DNA of 64,000 bases, taken from contig CM049308.1 of assembly GCA_026874595.1 (NCBI GenBank), forward strand, positions 77,288,124 through 77,352,123, given 5' to 3'. Position numbers and translations under genes: made by a program. Of the stretch, positions 35,601 through 46,935 are shown piece after piece; within the stretch, counting starts at the first letter, position 1, and every line of letters starts with the position of its first letter. Below the pieces are notes generated by a model that worked only from the letters and a program-made list of their open reading frames with translations, searched no databases and had not been told where the DNA came from. The DNA is from Sipunculus nudus. Taxonomy: Eukaryota > Annelida > Sipuncula > Golfingiida > Sipunculidae.

Positions 35601-35916
35601 GCACTCAAACTTGCACAACATATCATTTGTTGGCCATATCTCTAAAAATATAAACCTAATTTACATAAACTATAGCTTATTTTCTTCCTCTGGGTCTTTC
35701 AAAAAACCTGGTGTATTCATTTGGTCTCAATCTTGAGTCACTTTGTCTGTGTGTCCGTCTGTTTCTCAGTTGTCCTCAAATCCGCTTGCTTGCCGGTTCT
35801 TGCGTCTCACATATAGCATTCTACAGGCCACAGTTTTGAAAGAATCCTTTTAAAACTATTACATCTTATGTCTTACACTAATATCTCGAAACGGATTTTT
35901 CATTTTCAAGAATTTG

Positions 35917-35931
35917 CCGCTAGGGGGCGGT
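35917..35931 (+). promoter_or_regulatory. CTCF-like motif (third repeat unit)
   Basis: CCGCTAGGGGGCGGT, 331 bp after the second. Confidence 0.33.
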
Positions 35932-36415
35932 GCACTCAAACTTGCACAACATATCATTTTTTGGCCATATCTCCAAAACTATAAACCTAATTTACATAAA
36001 CTATAGCTTATTATCTTTCTCTGAGGTTTCTCCATCACATGATTAAGTCAACTGGTCTCAATCTTTGGTCAGTTTGTCAGTATGTTTGTCTGTTTGTCAG
36101 TTGTCCTCAATTTCACCTGCTTCCTGGTTCTTGCGTCTCACATGTAGTATTCTACTGGCCACAATTTTGCAAGAATCGCTTTGTAACTTACACTTGTCAT
36201 ATTTCGTAATGATATCTGGAAGCCCTATGTTTATTATTCAAATAAGTCAAAGGTCAAGATGATGGAAACATATCAACATTTTTTTTCTTCAGAACTTTCT
36301 TAATATTGATCCTATCTTTACAAACTAGGGATTATTTTCTTTCACTTTGACATTGATCGTTTATCTTACTAACTTAACGTCATTTCCGGCAAGCGCGTGA
36401 CCTCTGGTCATCTAG

Positions 36416-36860
36416 TTTCGAGTTGGGTGCATATTCTTTATGTCAGTGCATGGTATCAATGGCGTATTAATTGAAGATCCTCAGGAAATTGAAGCGTGTA
36501 TAATAGTGTGCAGCTTAAAAGTAAGAGTAAACAAGAACATTTTAATAATTTGTATGTGTATATGCGTGCACACTCTAACATTGTCTGTTAAGGCCGGGTC
36601 CTGTCAAGATGCCGTATATTTATACACTGGCATGACGTGGTTAGAATATTCTTCCGTGTTCTGCATTCGTGACGTTATTGTAACGAAGGCAGCGTGGTCA
36701 TTCATGCGGGGAATTATAACCTTTGTTCTTTTCAAGAACCTGATATGTTGATACATAGATGAATGCACAAACAACTAGAAATCTGCATTTTAAAGAATGC
36801 AATTCTCCGCAGAGGAGGGGTGGGGGGGGGGGGGTCCTGTTGTGGGATAGCTAGGCAAAA
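36416..36860. other. Short unique stretch with poly-G
   Basis: No gene is supported. A run of about 14 G lies at 36821-36834. The 103-codon + strand frame here has no recognisable feature. Confidence 0.4.
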
Positions 36861-36940
36861 CCGTGTGTGCGTTCACTTGATCGGTCCATACTCCCAGGTT
36901 CACTTTTGCCGAATAGGCTGTACATTTGTGATTATTCCTT

Positions 36941-37176
36941 GACGACGTTCCTAATTCCGGATCAGGTGAAAGATCCAGACAAAAATCTGATCGATCCATC
37001 ACTGGCCCATTTTCGAAAAGACGGCGTTCCTGATTCCGGATCAGGTGAAAGATCCAGACCAAAATCTGATCGATCCATCACTGGCCCATTTTCGAAAAGA
37101 CGACGTTCCTGATTCCGGATCAGGTGACAGATCCAAACCAAAATCTGATCGATCCTTCACTGGCCCATTTTCGAAA
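36941..37176 (+). repeat. 79-bp tandem repeat, three copies
   Basis: Units start at 36941, 37020 and 37099. Each contains CGTTCCTGATTCCGGATCAG, GATCCAGAC and 'cactggcccattttcgaaa'. It is part of a larger dispersed repeat (about 36860-37310), of which 51950-52200 is a diverged, single-unit relative. Confidence 0.9.
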
Positions 37177-37310
37177 GCCTTGAAACTTTCATGAGATTCC
37201 GTTCCGGATTGCGTGAGATATGTTGTGAACAAACACACACATATATACACACACACGAACTTGAATGAACGCATACCCTCCTGGGGGAGGCAAAATTGCA
37301 TCTCTACTCC

Positions 37311-37991
37311 TAATTTGTACGACTTGTTTTTATGAATCATCGATTACGAAGGCCTTAGTCGTATGTTGCCCACTGTTCCTGTCCCGGTTCCTTAAAAACG
37401 GCCATGCATATTGGTATAACTGGAAATTCAATCAAGATCTTGTTCACTGCTATTTTTCCTGCCAGTTGCAAAATGTCACCGTCCAGTGACATAAAAAAAT
37501 CATCCTCTGTTCCAGAGCCCGACGATCATTTTTTTTCGTGTAGAGCAATTTCCAACTTGTGTTGTTTATATCAAAATATTGTCCACTGAGTGGTGCAGCT
37601 CCCAGATCATTTACAGTTTCCTGCTCATAAAATTATTCTATGAGACAAATGATGAACCCATTGCTGAAAATAAAAAGAAAAAGCTTGTATAGTTACCTTG
37701 CAGTTTTAAAAAAGCTTCAACTGACGGTATAGATATATAACCATTGTATAGAATGTCTTTACTAATGTACACACAGGCATATATGTATATGGACCGATTT
37801 CATTTGCTGAAACTAAGAGACCTGTAACACCAATACTAAAACTGCTAATTAAACACCAGTGTCAGTTTATACTGCTGTTTTGCTGTTTATTTTTAGGTTT
37901 ATAATGAAAATATGCAACTGCATCATGCTTCAATCATAATCATTTAATCATACGAACAACAACAGCGGGACAGAAATACCAATGAAAGAGC
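37311..37991. other. Intergenic DNA
   Basis: I see nothing to annotate beyond ordinary AT-rich sequence. Confidence 0.4.
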
Positions 37992-39784
37992 AAAACAAGT
38001 GACCCAGGGGTCATGACGCTCAGCTGTCTAAGAAGACTTTAACAAAAGGAATTTTATCATCTAAATGCCAAATTTTGTGGGTGGTATCCCAAATCAACTT
38101 AAGCATAGCTCAAAGGATATGGGTAACAGATCTAAGTTCAGGTTTCCAAGGAGATTTTCATGGACCTACCAAAATGTCAAGTTAGAAGGTTCCAGGTTAC
38201 GATTTGTGCCCTGTTAAATGAATGGTGATGAATGCATTAGTTGTTCAGAAACTGGAGGTTTTGTATCAAATTTGTAGCTCAGCTGACTGAAAATCTTTTG
38301 AGCTATATAGTAATCACTCTTTGTCCGTTGTCCGTCCTTCTGTATGTCGTGTCGTCTGTCCGCTAACAGGGCACAAATTGTAACCGCTCGACCTAGAAAT
38401 TTCTTACTTGACATCCAAGGAGGTCCATGAAAGCAGGGCCCAAAAGTACCCCCCACAATAATAAAACATTTGATACAAAAGCTCCAGTATCTGAACAATT
38501 GATGCATTGATCCCCATGATTATATGCATGCATCTTCATAATGGACTGATCTTCAGTTCCTATAGACTGATTGGGCCACCTGGATTTTTTTCGAATTTTT
38601 ACCTCTATTTTGTAAGGCCTCGAAAGATGCGGTCGTCTGTTAACAGGACACAAATCGTAACCATTGCATCTAGAATCTTTTTTCTTTACATCCAGGGAGG
38701 TCCATAAAAAAAACTCCTTGGAAACCTGAAATTAGCTCTCTGTTACCCATATCCTCCGAGATATGCTTCAGTTGAATGGGGATACCACCGACAAATTTGG
38801 GCATTCAGATGATAACATTCCTTCTGTGAATGTCTTCCTAGTCAGCTGAGCGTCATAACCCCTGGGTCCCTTGTTAATTATACGGAGGGGTATTTACAAG
38901 CCCTATAGCTCGAAGGATATGAGTAACAGAGATCTAATTTCAGGTTTCCAAGGAGATTTTCCATGGACCTCCCTGCATGTTAAATTAGAGGATTCTAGAT
39001 TGAATGGTTAGGATTTGTACCCTGTGAACGGACGACTGCATCTTAGAAGGTCTCAAAAATAAAGAAAAAAAATGCGTAAAAATTCGAGAGAGAAAAAAAC
39101 CAGGTGGAGCCACCAGTCTGCAGGGACTAATGAAACAGTACATAATGATTTAGCATGCAAAGAAGCATGGTGATGAATGCATTAGTTGTTCGGAAACTTG
39201 AGCTTTTTTAACAAATTATAAATTATTCTGGGGCGGGGGGGTATTTCTGAGCCCCATAGCTCGGAGGATATGGGTAACAACGACCTTATATCAGGTTTTA
39301 CAAGGAGATTTTTATGGACCTCCCAGGATATCAATTTAGAGGTTTCTAGGTCTTATGGTTACGATTTGTGCCCTGTTTAGGACAACCACATTTTTGAAGG
39401 TTTCAAAAATAGAGAAAAATTGCCCAAAAAAATCCAGGTGACTCCATTAGTCTGCAGGAACTGATCAAACATACCATGATGAATATGCATGCAAAGAATC
39501 ATGGTGATCAATGCATTAGCTGTTCAGATACTGGAGATTTTGTATAAAATTTTTAATTATTTTTGGGGGTTACTTCTGAGCCCAATAGCTCAGAATGTAT
39601 GGGTATCAGACACCTAATTTCAGGTTTCGAAGGAGATTTTTTCATGGACCTCCCCGGATCTCAAGTTAGAAGATTCTTGGTCCGGCGGTTAAGATTTGTG
39701 CCCTGTTAACGGACAGACAGACGGACGGACGACGGACAAAGACAATAGCTTAGATGACTTTCAGTCAGCTGAGCTGAAAATGGA
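37992..39784. mobile_element. Nested, partly inverted cluster of hairpin-ended repeats (copy B)
   Basis: A left end 'caagtgacccaggggtcatg' lies near 37996. An inverted copy of the same end lies at about 38845-38872. An inverted right end with its ACGG/CCGT minisatellite lies at 38275-38400. From 38880 to 39784 about three direct units of roughly 340 bp follow, each with ATAGCTC, GGATATG, TTTCAGGTTT(C/T) and GATTTGTGCCCTGTT. The cluster closes with AGCTTAGATGAC / GTCAGCTGAGCT at 39747-39775. No coding frame. It looks like successive insertions and tandem amplification of one family. Confidence 0.7.
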
Positions 39785-40019
39785 ACGTCGTGTAATTGTA
39801 CACATCTCAGAAAGAACCTCATTTTGTTAGTCATAAAGCATCGAGAACTGGCCGAATGTTTACAGAGGCAAGTGACATTGCTATTTCAACTAACAGCTAG
39901 TGGAAACCGTGTAATATGATCACCTGTGGAAGTGGCAAAAATGGTCTTAATTTACAGATGGGCTTATCAGGCAGGTCAGTTATAGCCAATGTGAATGCTT
40001 TCGGTTCAGTCGTGTGTGG

Positions 40020-40092
40020 TCTTTATAGACAAGGGGTCTTATTAGAAAAGTGGTCTTTTAGACAGGTTCCATTGTATATCATGTCACAGAAT
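40020..40092 (-). mobile_element. MITE remnant related to 14611-14772
   Basis: The reverse complement reads 'atggaacctgtctaaaagac' then CAC, like the CAGTGAAACCTGTCTTAA end of the 14.6-kb element. The other end, near 39920, is strongly diverged. Confidence 0.5.
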
Positions 40093-41064
40093 ACAAAATG
40101 TATATATATAAAATATGTATCCTCAATATTGTTAAATTCTGACGCTGTTTTGATGTGAGATTGGTCTGACAACAGTAGACCTGCAACAGGTCGAGAAATA
40201 ATTTTTTTTTTTCATTTTTTTTTTGTATCACCTTTATTAATGTTCATTGATCATTTGATAATTCATGTATCGGCCCCTTCTGTGGGGTGCAAATAGTTTA
40301 CTTTCTTTCTCCAGGGGGCCCCACTATCACTAAGGGGTAAGGACTACATGAGAATTGAGCACACAGACGCCACCTGTAGTTATAATTACTGGAACTGGTC
40401 ATCCCAGCAACAGGGCAGCTGGACATAGGGTCAACAGAGTAACAGAATAGGGGTTACTTTTACTTGGGGTATATTTATGTAAAATCAGAAACAGACAAAA
40501 TTATAGGGACCTACGCAGGTCTATGACAACAGCTGCGATCCTAGATGTGGAAAACGCATTTTAAAAACACATGCATGGTATACTAATAGCATTCCGGGAA
40601 ACAAAAGTTACCCCGAGATTCATGAAGATCATGTTTGCATTAGCTGGTCATCCCATACAGCAACCAACCTGACCTGCAAGACAGCATGATCTCAGAAAAG
40701 AAAATATATTGAATGCAACAAACACAGCTCCGGAAGTCGCTGAATATGAAATATTTATGCAATAAATGAATATAAGGTTATTCTTACAAGGAAAAAAATT
40801 GTATTTCGCCTCTGCTTACAGAAGCACCTGTGACTAAAACAATTATCGTATATGTTAAAGGGTAATATTTACTGATGATTGAATCTCATTAAGTTGGAAA
40901 CTCTCCTTGTGTTACACATATATATCCTAATATATATATATGGTATATGAATGTGCAACATCAAGGTTTATAGATACTCTATCATTTGACCCCTTGATCA
41001 AATAAATGTGCAAATGTGAATGATATAAATGGACTTATTTGTAGATGTTCAACATTGATATAAC

Positions 41065-41149
41065 TATCCTTTCTGACAAAGATAACTTCGGAACTGATGT
41101 GTTGGATGTATATCCTTTCTGACAAAGATAACTTCGGAACTGATGTGTT
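41065..41149 (+). repeat. Perfect 39-bp direct duplication
   Basis: 41065-41103 and 41111-41149 are identical, starting TATCCTTTCTGACAAAGATA and ending GATGTGTT, with a 7-bp spacer. Flanking 'ttggatgta' and 'tacatccaa' are inverted. Confidence 0.95.
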
Positions 41150-41459
41150 AATTACATCCAATGTTTTTCATTGAAACCACAAGTTCTCTTCTCTAGTTGT
41201 CAATGAAACTCTCTGGATGACGGAGATAGCTGAGGTTTGACAGCGTACTTTTTTTCGTTTGATGTGTTAGGGAGAATTTTTTTTTGTTGTTTGTAAGTGC
41301 GGACCACGCTTTAAGGCGAACGGAACCGCTAGCTTCTAACAGGCCTAGCAGTCAAAGTGACATTTTCAATTTGGAGTGAGGGCATTATCTGTTGGGGAGT
41401 GGGAAACAATATCTGCTGTGACTAAAGTGGTCTCGCTGGTTTGTCATTAGCGGGAGCGT

Positions 41460-41860
41460 GAAGCGCCAGATCTGTGTGTAAATAATGAGGGAATTATCGC
41501 ATCCCCCAGGTTGAAACGTACACATCCCACAGGGGGCGCGCGCTGAAACAGATCACTACGTCATAATTGAAATCAACGCTTGTCAGTTTCGTTTTTCTTC
41601 ATCCACGTGCCTCGGGGCAGAATACCGAGCCCTTGTCTGTTGCATGCCAAATGTTGATTTCAGATTCTTTAGCCGCCCGGCGACAAAAATAAATGTCAGC
41701 GTGTTAGATCAGTTTCACGTGGGGGTGATCTATGTTTACGCAGCACTCTTTCCGTATGTGATCTAATTTTTACTAAACGGCGATATGTATTCGGTGACCC
41801 ACATGAGGCGTGAACACGATCCCCTTGTATCAAGAGTTTAAGCGTACTCGAGTGGAATTC
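41460..41860. promoter_or_regulatory. GC-richer unique block, candidate regulatory DNA
   Basis: Non-repetitive, no long frame. It includes AGGGGGCGCGCGC, CTACGTCATAATTGAAATCA, CCACGTGCC, TTTCACGTGGG and, just beyond at about 41952-41970, paired TTAATC motifs. Role inferred from composition only. Confidence 0.25.
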
Positions 41861-43259
41861 TGGCCGCCGGCCCATTATTTTTCCTCGGTGGAATTTAACG
41901 AATAGTTACTACGCCTGGCTCAGTTTTCTTACCGATACATTTTTTCATGCGGCTTAATCAAGCCTTAATCTAGCGGGAAAATTCTGTTTACCCCAGATAT
42001 AGAGCCCAGGCTTAAAAAAAATTAAATCTATCACCACCGAGGCAACAGTTCACTGCAACTTCTAAATTTCGCCGAAGTTCAGCTTTCCTAGACCTTTTCC
42101 TGATACAGGTCTTCCTAACGTTTTCAATGATTTATTTCACTGCATTTTATTCGAAAACGTTCAAAGGTAACGTACGTTTCTTATCTTGTATGAGCGACTC
42201 TTGTACGCACAGTTTTTGACACACATGAGTATTAAATTGAATTAATGTTTCTCACAATGAAACACATTCAATGTAACAAGTTCATCTAATTAAAATATGA
42301 GAATATTTAATGCATGTTTAGTTTTTATTGTGATAAAACATGTATATATCAGATCTCCTAAGACTTGAGACTTTTAATATCTTTCTAAACAGCATATCGC
42401 CGAATGTCAACCAAACTGTATTTTATTCTTCTTCTTTTTCTTCTTTTTCTTCATACAATAAATGATAGGTCTACCCACATTCGCTATCTATTTTTGGGTG
42501 TAACTTAATAAAGAAAATGACGAAACTAAAGAAGTAGTCTATATAGTCGTGCCTTTTTTTGGTACGGATATGGTGTGTTTTACATAAAAGGTGCCAATCA
42601 ACACAGAAAGTCTCTCAATATATGCATTTATACTATTTCCAAATGGTTTCTTGTTATTTTACCCCTAAAATAAGAATTCAAGCGATAGCGTACATGTGGC
42701 CTGTGTCACTGGAATCTTGGAAATCTCTAACAGGTGGTACCGCCCTCTGTTGTAGCAACATGGAACTATAAGTTGTTCTTCGTATTCTCAAAGGAAAAGG
42801 AAGTGCATGTCCCTGGCATGCCTTCTCTATAGCCTGTACCTGATTTTAAATGCATTCATTACGCGCACATAGACATGTATACAGTGCAGCCAATTGCCTA
42901 TTACAGTAATTAAAATTGTTTCTGTTGAAGTAATTAATTAAAAAATGGGTAATGACCAGGCGTTTATAAATGACTGGATGTTCAATACATGCCTACCGTA
43001 GTAGGCCTATTGACTCCGAACCATTTCTACCTTTTTTTTTAATTTCTAAGACACTCACATAAAAAAAAAGACTTCGGAGTCGTCAGACATAACGGTTTAT
43101 TTCCCACTGGGAAATAAGAACATGAAAATCAGTGTCTGACTAATTTAAGTGTTTATCATAAAAATGAAATGTATAAAAGAGCACTGCAAATGTCTAAAAA
43201 AAATGATTATTTTAGAAGAACTTATGTAGATGAAACTCAGGCATCGCGTGTATGGCGAG
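41861..43259. other. Intergenic DNA
   Basis: No gene. A CTT-rich stretch lies at about 42425-42452. Confidence 0.4.
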
Positions 43260-43560
43260 ATTTGATGTCATTCCAGTGAGACACAGGTCAGTGCGGACAG
43301 TGAGTCAGTCACGACTGGAAGGGATCGCGCAGTCTTTACATAATTAATTGGCTAATCTTTGCATAATTCACAAGAAAGACACTTATTTGGGCGGATAAGT
43401 GGCCACGAAACAAAGCCACCAGCTCATTTCCAGCTGTTCGCAAGAGCTCGTATTGTTACGTGTCATCATTCACGGTTTTCTTGTATTCCCGAAGACCGCT
43501 GAACATCTCAGAGTCACGTGATCGTAGATCACATGACATGCCCTAAAAGAATCACGACCC
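43260..43560. promoter_or_regulatory. Candidate enhancer-like block with an E-box inverted repeat
   Basis: A unique block with TAATTAATTGG and TTTGCATAAT (homeodomain/POU-like), then GTCACGTGATC and GATCACATGAC as 11-bp inverted arms at 43513-43537 with a 3-bp spacer. The CACGTG core suggests bHLH-Zip binding. Inference only. Confidence 0.3.
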
Positions 43561-43860
43561 CGATGCCAGACCATTCTATTGAAACATATCCATTTTTGTT
43601 TTTTTTCATTATCATTCAAGGGAGGAGCAGACATCACTTGGGCACAGTTTATGATTATCTTACTCTTTCTTCAGTAGCACGTGTGCAGTAAATGGACTTG
43701 AACAACATGCAGTGAGACTATTTAATCTACAATATAGAAAAAAAATAATAAAAAATGAAACAAAAGTTTAATAGTGCAAAAATATTAATATATATCATGT
43801 AGTCTTATGGCCTGTGGTCGACGGGATCGGCTTTTTCTGGTTATTTTTTTCTGGTTTATA

Positions 43861-44960
43861 AGCGAACATGAGCTTATGTGAAGGCGCGACGTCGTCCTTC
43901 CGCCATCGTCCGTCCATCGTTGTCTGTACCTTTACCCATGCTATCTCAAAAACCTACAATGTTAGCAAGACCAAATTTTATGGAAAAATTAGTCACATGT
44001 CAAATTTTATCGGATTGAGCTTATTTTTTTGCTTTCTGCATTGACTTAGATTTTTTAGGGGAAAAGCTAAAAAAAACTTTTAAATTCTTCTTCTCCGAAA
44101 CTGTCCAGCCAAATTATTCAATATTTCAAAGAAATAATCCCAGAAACAATCCCTCTCATTTTTGTTCGAATGGTTCCAGTTCGGTGATTTTTGGCCGAGT
44201 TACAGGAAGCTTAACTTAGTAATTCTTAGGAACAGCAGGAGCTAGCATCACCAAATTTTAAGCAAAAATCAGTCATATATCAAATGTTGTGGGATTGAGC
44301 TATTTGTGGCGCACTTTCATCAACTTACATTTCACATAGATAAAAATCCTTTGGAAATCTTTTGCTCCTAAATCTTTCAGCCAAATTGTTCAACATTTCC
44401 AAGAAAAGATCCCAAAGATGAGCTCTCTCAGGTTTGTTCAATGGTGTGGGTTCGATGAATTTTGGCCGAGTTACAGGAATTTGAACTTAGTCATTTGGCA
44501 AAGTAAGCATACTACATCTCAGAAACAGCAAGAGCTAGCATCACCAAGTTTTGTACAAATGTTGGTCACATGGCTCACATTTGAAGATTTGTTTTGCCAC
44601 CAATATCGGCCTGTTTTTTATGGACAAAAACTTCGTAATCTTAGCCCTTTCAGGTTCTACATTAAAAATGCATCACCAAATTTTGTACAAATGTTGGTCA
44701 CATGACTCATATTTCAAGATTTGTGCTGCTACCTATATCGGCCTGTTTTTTTTATGGGCAAATACCTCGTAATCTTAGCCCCTTTCAGCTTCTACATTAA
44801 AAATGTTTCATAATGAAACTGTCTAGCCGACTGCATGGTTTAATTTTTCACAAGAATTATCCTAGGATATAGGGTTCTATCAATTGAATATATAAGAATA
44901 GATCGAGTTCATTGATTTTTGGTAGAGTCAAAGAATGCTGGAGTTGGTCTTGTGGCCAGG
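43861..44960 (+). repeat. Dispersed repeat with internal 132-bp tandem units
   Basis: It starts after 'ttataagcgaacatgagctt'. The phrases AGCATCACCAAATTTT, GTCACATG(G/A)CTCA and TATCGGCCTGTTTTTT recur. Two clear tandem units begin at 44539 and 44671. The 95-codon frame across them is not a gene. Confidence 0.65.
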
Positions 44961-46640
44961 TAAGCCTTTATCAAACTGAGGGCTGCAATAGTCTTTTTCT
45001 GTTAAACCGTTGTTACAAATTCTGTAACAGTGCACAAAAATTCTTATGTTCAAGTTTACTTAAATGATTTTGGCTGAATTATTTGACATTTAACAATGAA
45101 AGGACTGGAGATACTTTGGTAAACAAAGCATCTAGATTTATTGTAGTAACAGACTGAGCTCTGTGGGTATATAAGTATATAGGGCTGTACAGGCCACAAA
45201 TAATTTGTGCCCATATCCAATTTATGTGTAATATAAATCCATTAATAAAATATATATGTATCCTGATTTTGTTTTTAATAGGCATCTGTTATTATTCTGT
45301 ACTTTTTTAATAAAAAAATCTTATGAATATGTCAGCATGAAGAAAGCATTGTGAAAGTCTCTCAGTATATGTAAGCAGGTTTGGCAATAGGCCCAGATAT
45401 CGTATAGGCCAAGGTTCCATAGAGCTTTATAGTATTTACCCATATATATGCATGTGTAATGCAACCACTTTATTTGTCTCAGAGACGGGGTTCGTTTCGG
45501 CGAGGGTTGTTGTATACATGTCGACAGAAATCAGTTAAGATCGAGGATAGCATGCATGCCATGCAGTAGGATTAGTTGAAAAGTACATTCATAATCACTT
45601 TTTACTACTTGAACAATTCAATAGAAATAAATAGTTTAATCCAAAAATTCTTAATTTAAATTTCCGGGAGAACAGGAAAGATTCTTTGGTCAAAGAAGAA
45701 AAACAGATTAAGAAATTTAAAGAAATGTGCATTAGTGTTTCTTGCACGCGTATACCATGGGTCAGAAGTTGAGGGTAAAGGATTTCCCTCAATATATACA
45801 CAAGCTTTGTCAAAATCAAGTTGAATTTATATATAGCCAAATTTAACAGTGTGGATCAAATGTGTCGATGTGAATCAACGTGTATATACCCAATCGAAAC
45901 ATCCAAGTCGCGATATTTATTCATGGGTACCATAAGTGTCAAGCATATATGGTTGGTTAACAGGTGAGCGGTAAAACCGTAAACAAAATCTTGGTTTACA
46001 ATATGGTTATGGAAAATAACTTTGTAAATGCGTCTATAATATACCAAATTCTTTGTATTACGAATTGATGAATAGTTGCTTAATGCCCTGAAATATAATA
46101 CCACTATCCGAGGGAGGAAAGTAAAATATTATATACAATTAAAGTTTAATATAGAAGAAAAGTAACCATTCTTGTGCGAAAAAAACGTGCGGAGCCTGTA
46201 CTGATGACAGATGATGGCTTCTATGCTGAAGAAAAATATAGAAATATAAAAAAATACTATAGCATCTGAAAATCGGTTACGAATTATTGATTTACAACGC
46301 GGGTAATCTAATTAGGCGGTATGTGAGGAGTAGTTTAGTCACACAAACGGTGATCAATGGAAAGACAGTTGTCTCCAGCAAGTGTCGGGAATTGCCAGTT
46401 AGAGGTCGTCCTTGTTATTTAAGTGACAAATGAAGTCTTCGTGGCAGGCGTCGGATGTTATGTTTCAAACACCGTACCCTAAAGCCTTAACATCGATTGC
46501 TTGCTTTCCCCATTACAGAAATATCCCCTGTTTTATTAAGCGGCCTATCCATTGAGATCTGTCAAAAGCTGGTCTCACGCTTTCCACAACGGACCCGCCT
46601 CTACATAATATCCTGACGAACGTATTTAAACGATTTACAT
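44961..46640. other. AT-rich intergenic DNA
   Basis: I see no gene or clear repeat. Confidence 0.4.
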
Positions 46641-46935
46641 AGCCGAGATAATTGGCGGCATTCGCTTCTCAGGAGCCGTTAATGAGCAATTTTTACTTTA
46701 CTGCACGAGAGTTCAACTTCCTGTGTCGAGACCAACACAATTCTTCTTCCGGGGGAAACAAACACAGGTGTTCGCGGGACCGTTCGTGAGTTACTAGCGG
46801 AAGCGCTGTTTTACTTGATTGTCGTCTGATTGTGCACCCACGTGACATCACGTGACAGCTTGGTTAGCGTTAGTTGACTCTCGCCCAGCGTGGTATTCCT
46901 GAGTCAAATATTACGACTCCGTGATAATATGAGAT
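46640..46935. promoter_or_regulatory. Candidate regulatory block with twin E-boxes
   Basis: Unique, GC-richer sequence. CACGTGAC occurs twice exactly 10 bp apart at 46839-46856. ACTTCCTGTG and CTTCCGGGGG (ETS-like) lie upstream, and an inverted GAGTC...GACTC lies at about 46901-46920. Inference only. Confidence 0.3.

Larger units (their letters stand above)
34540..36415 (+). repeat. Composite repeat with 331-bp tandem units
   Basis: It begins near GCTTGCCGGAAATCTTCG and ends near ATTTCCGGCAAGCGCG, so the ends are loosely inverted. A (TGTC)n run occupies 34643-34696. From about 35200 to 36260 roughly three units repeat every 330-331 bp, each with TCAGTTGTCCTCAA, GGTTCTTGCGTCTCACAT and, in the first three, a CCGCTAGGGGGCG motif. 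The 161-codon frame at its left end is repeat-derived and has no family resemblance. Confidence 0.75.
39785..41460. other. Intergenic DNA
   Basis: It contains a MITE remnant (40020-40092) and a 39-bp direct duplication (41065-41149). No gene. Confidence 0.4.

Noticed and set aside
30901-36415. Search for PREPL, the head-to-head neighbour of CAMKMT in mammals
   Set aside because: No hydrolase motif or exon-like frames were found on the + strand upstream of CAMKMT.
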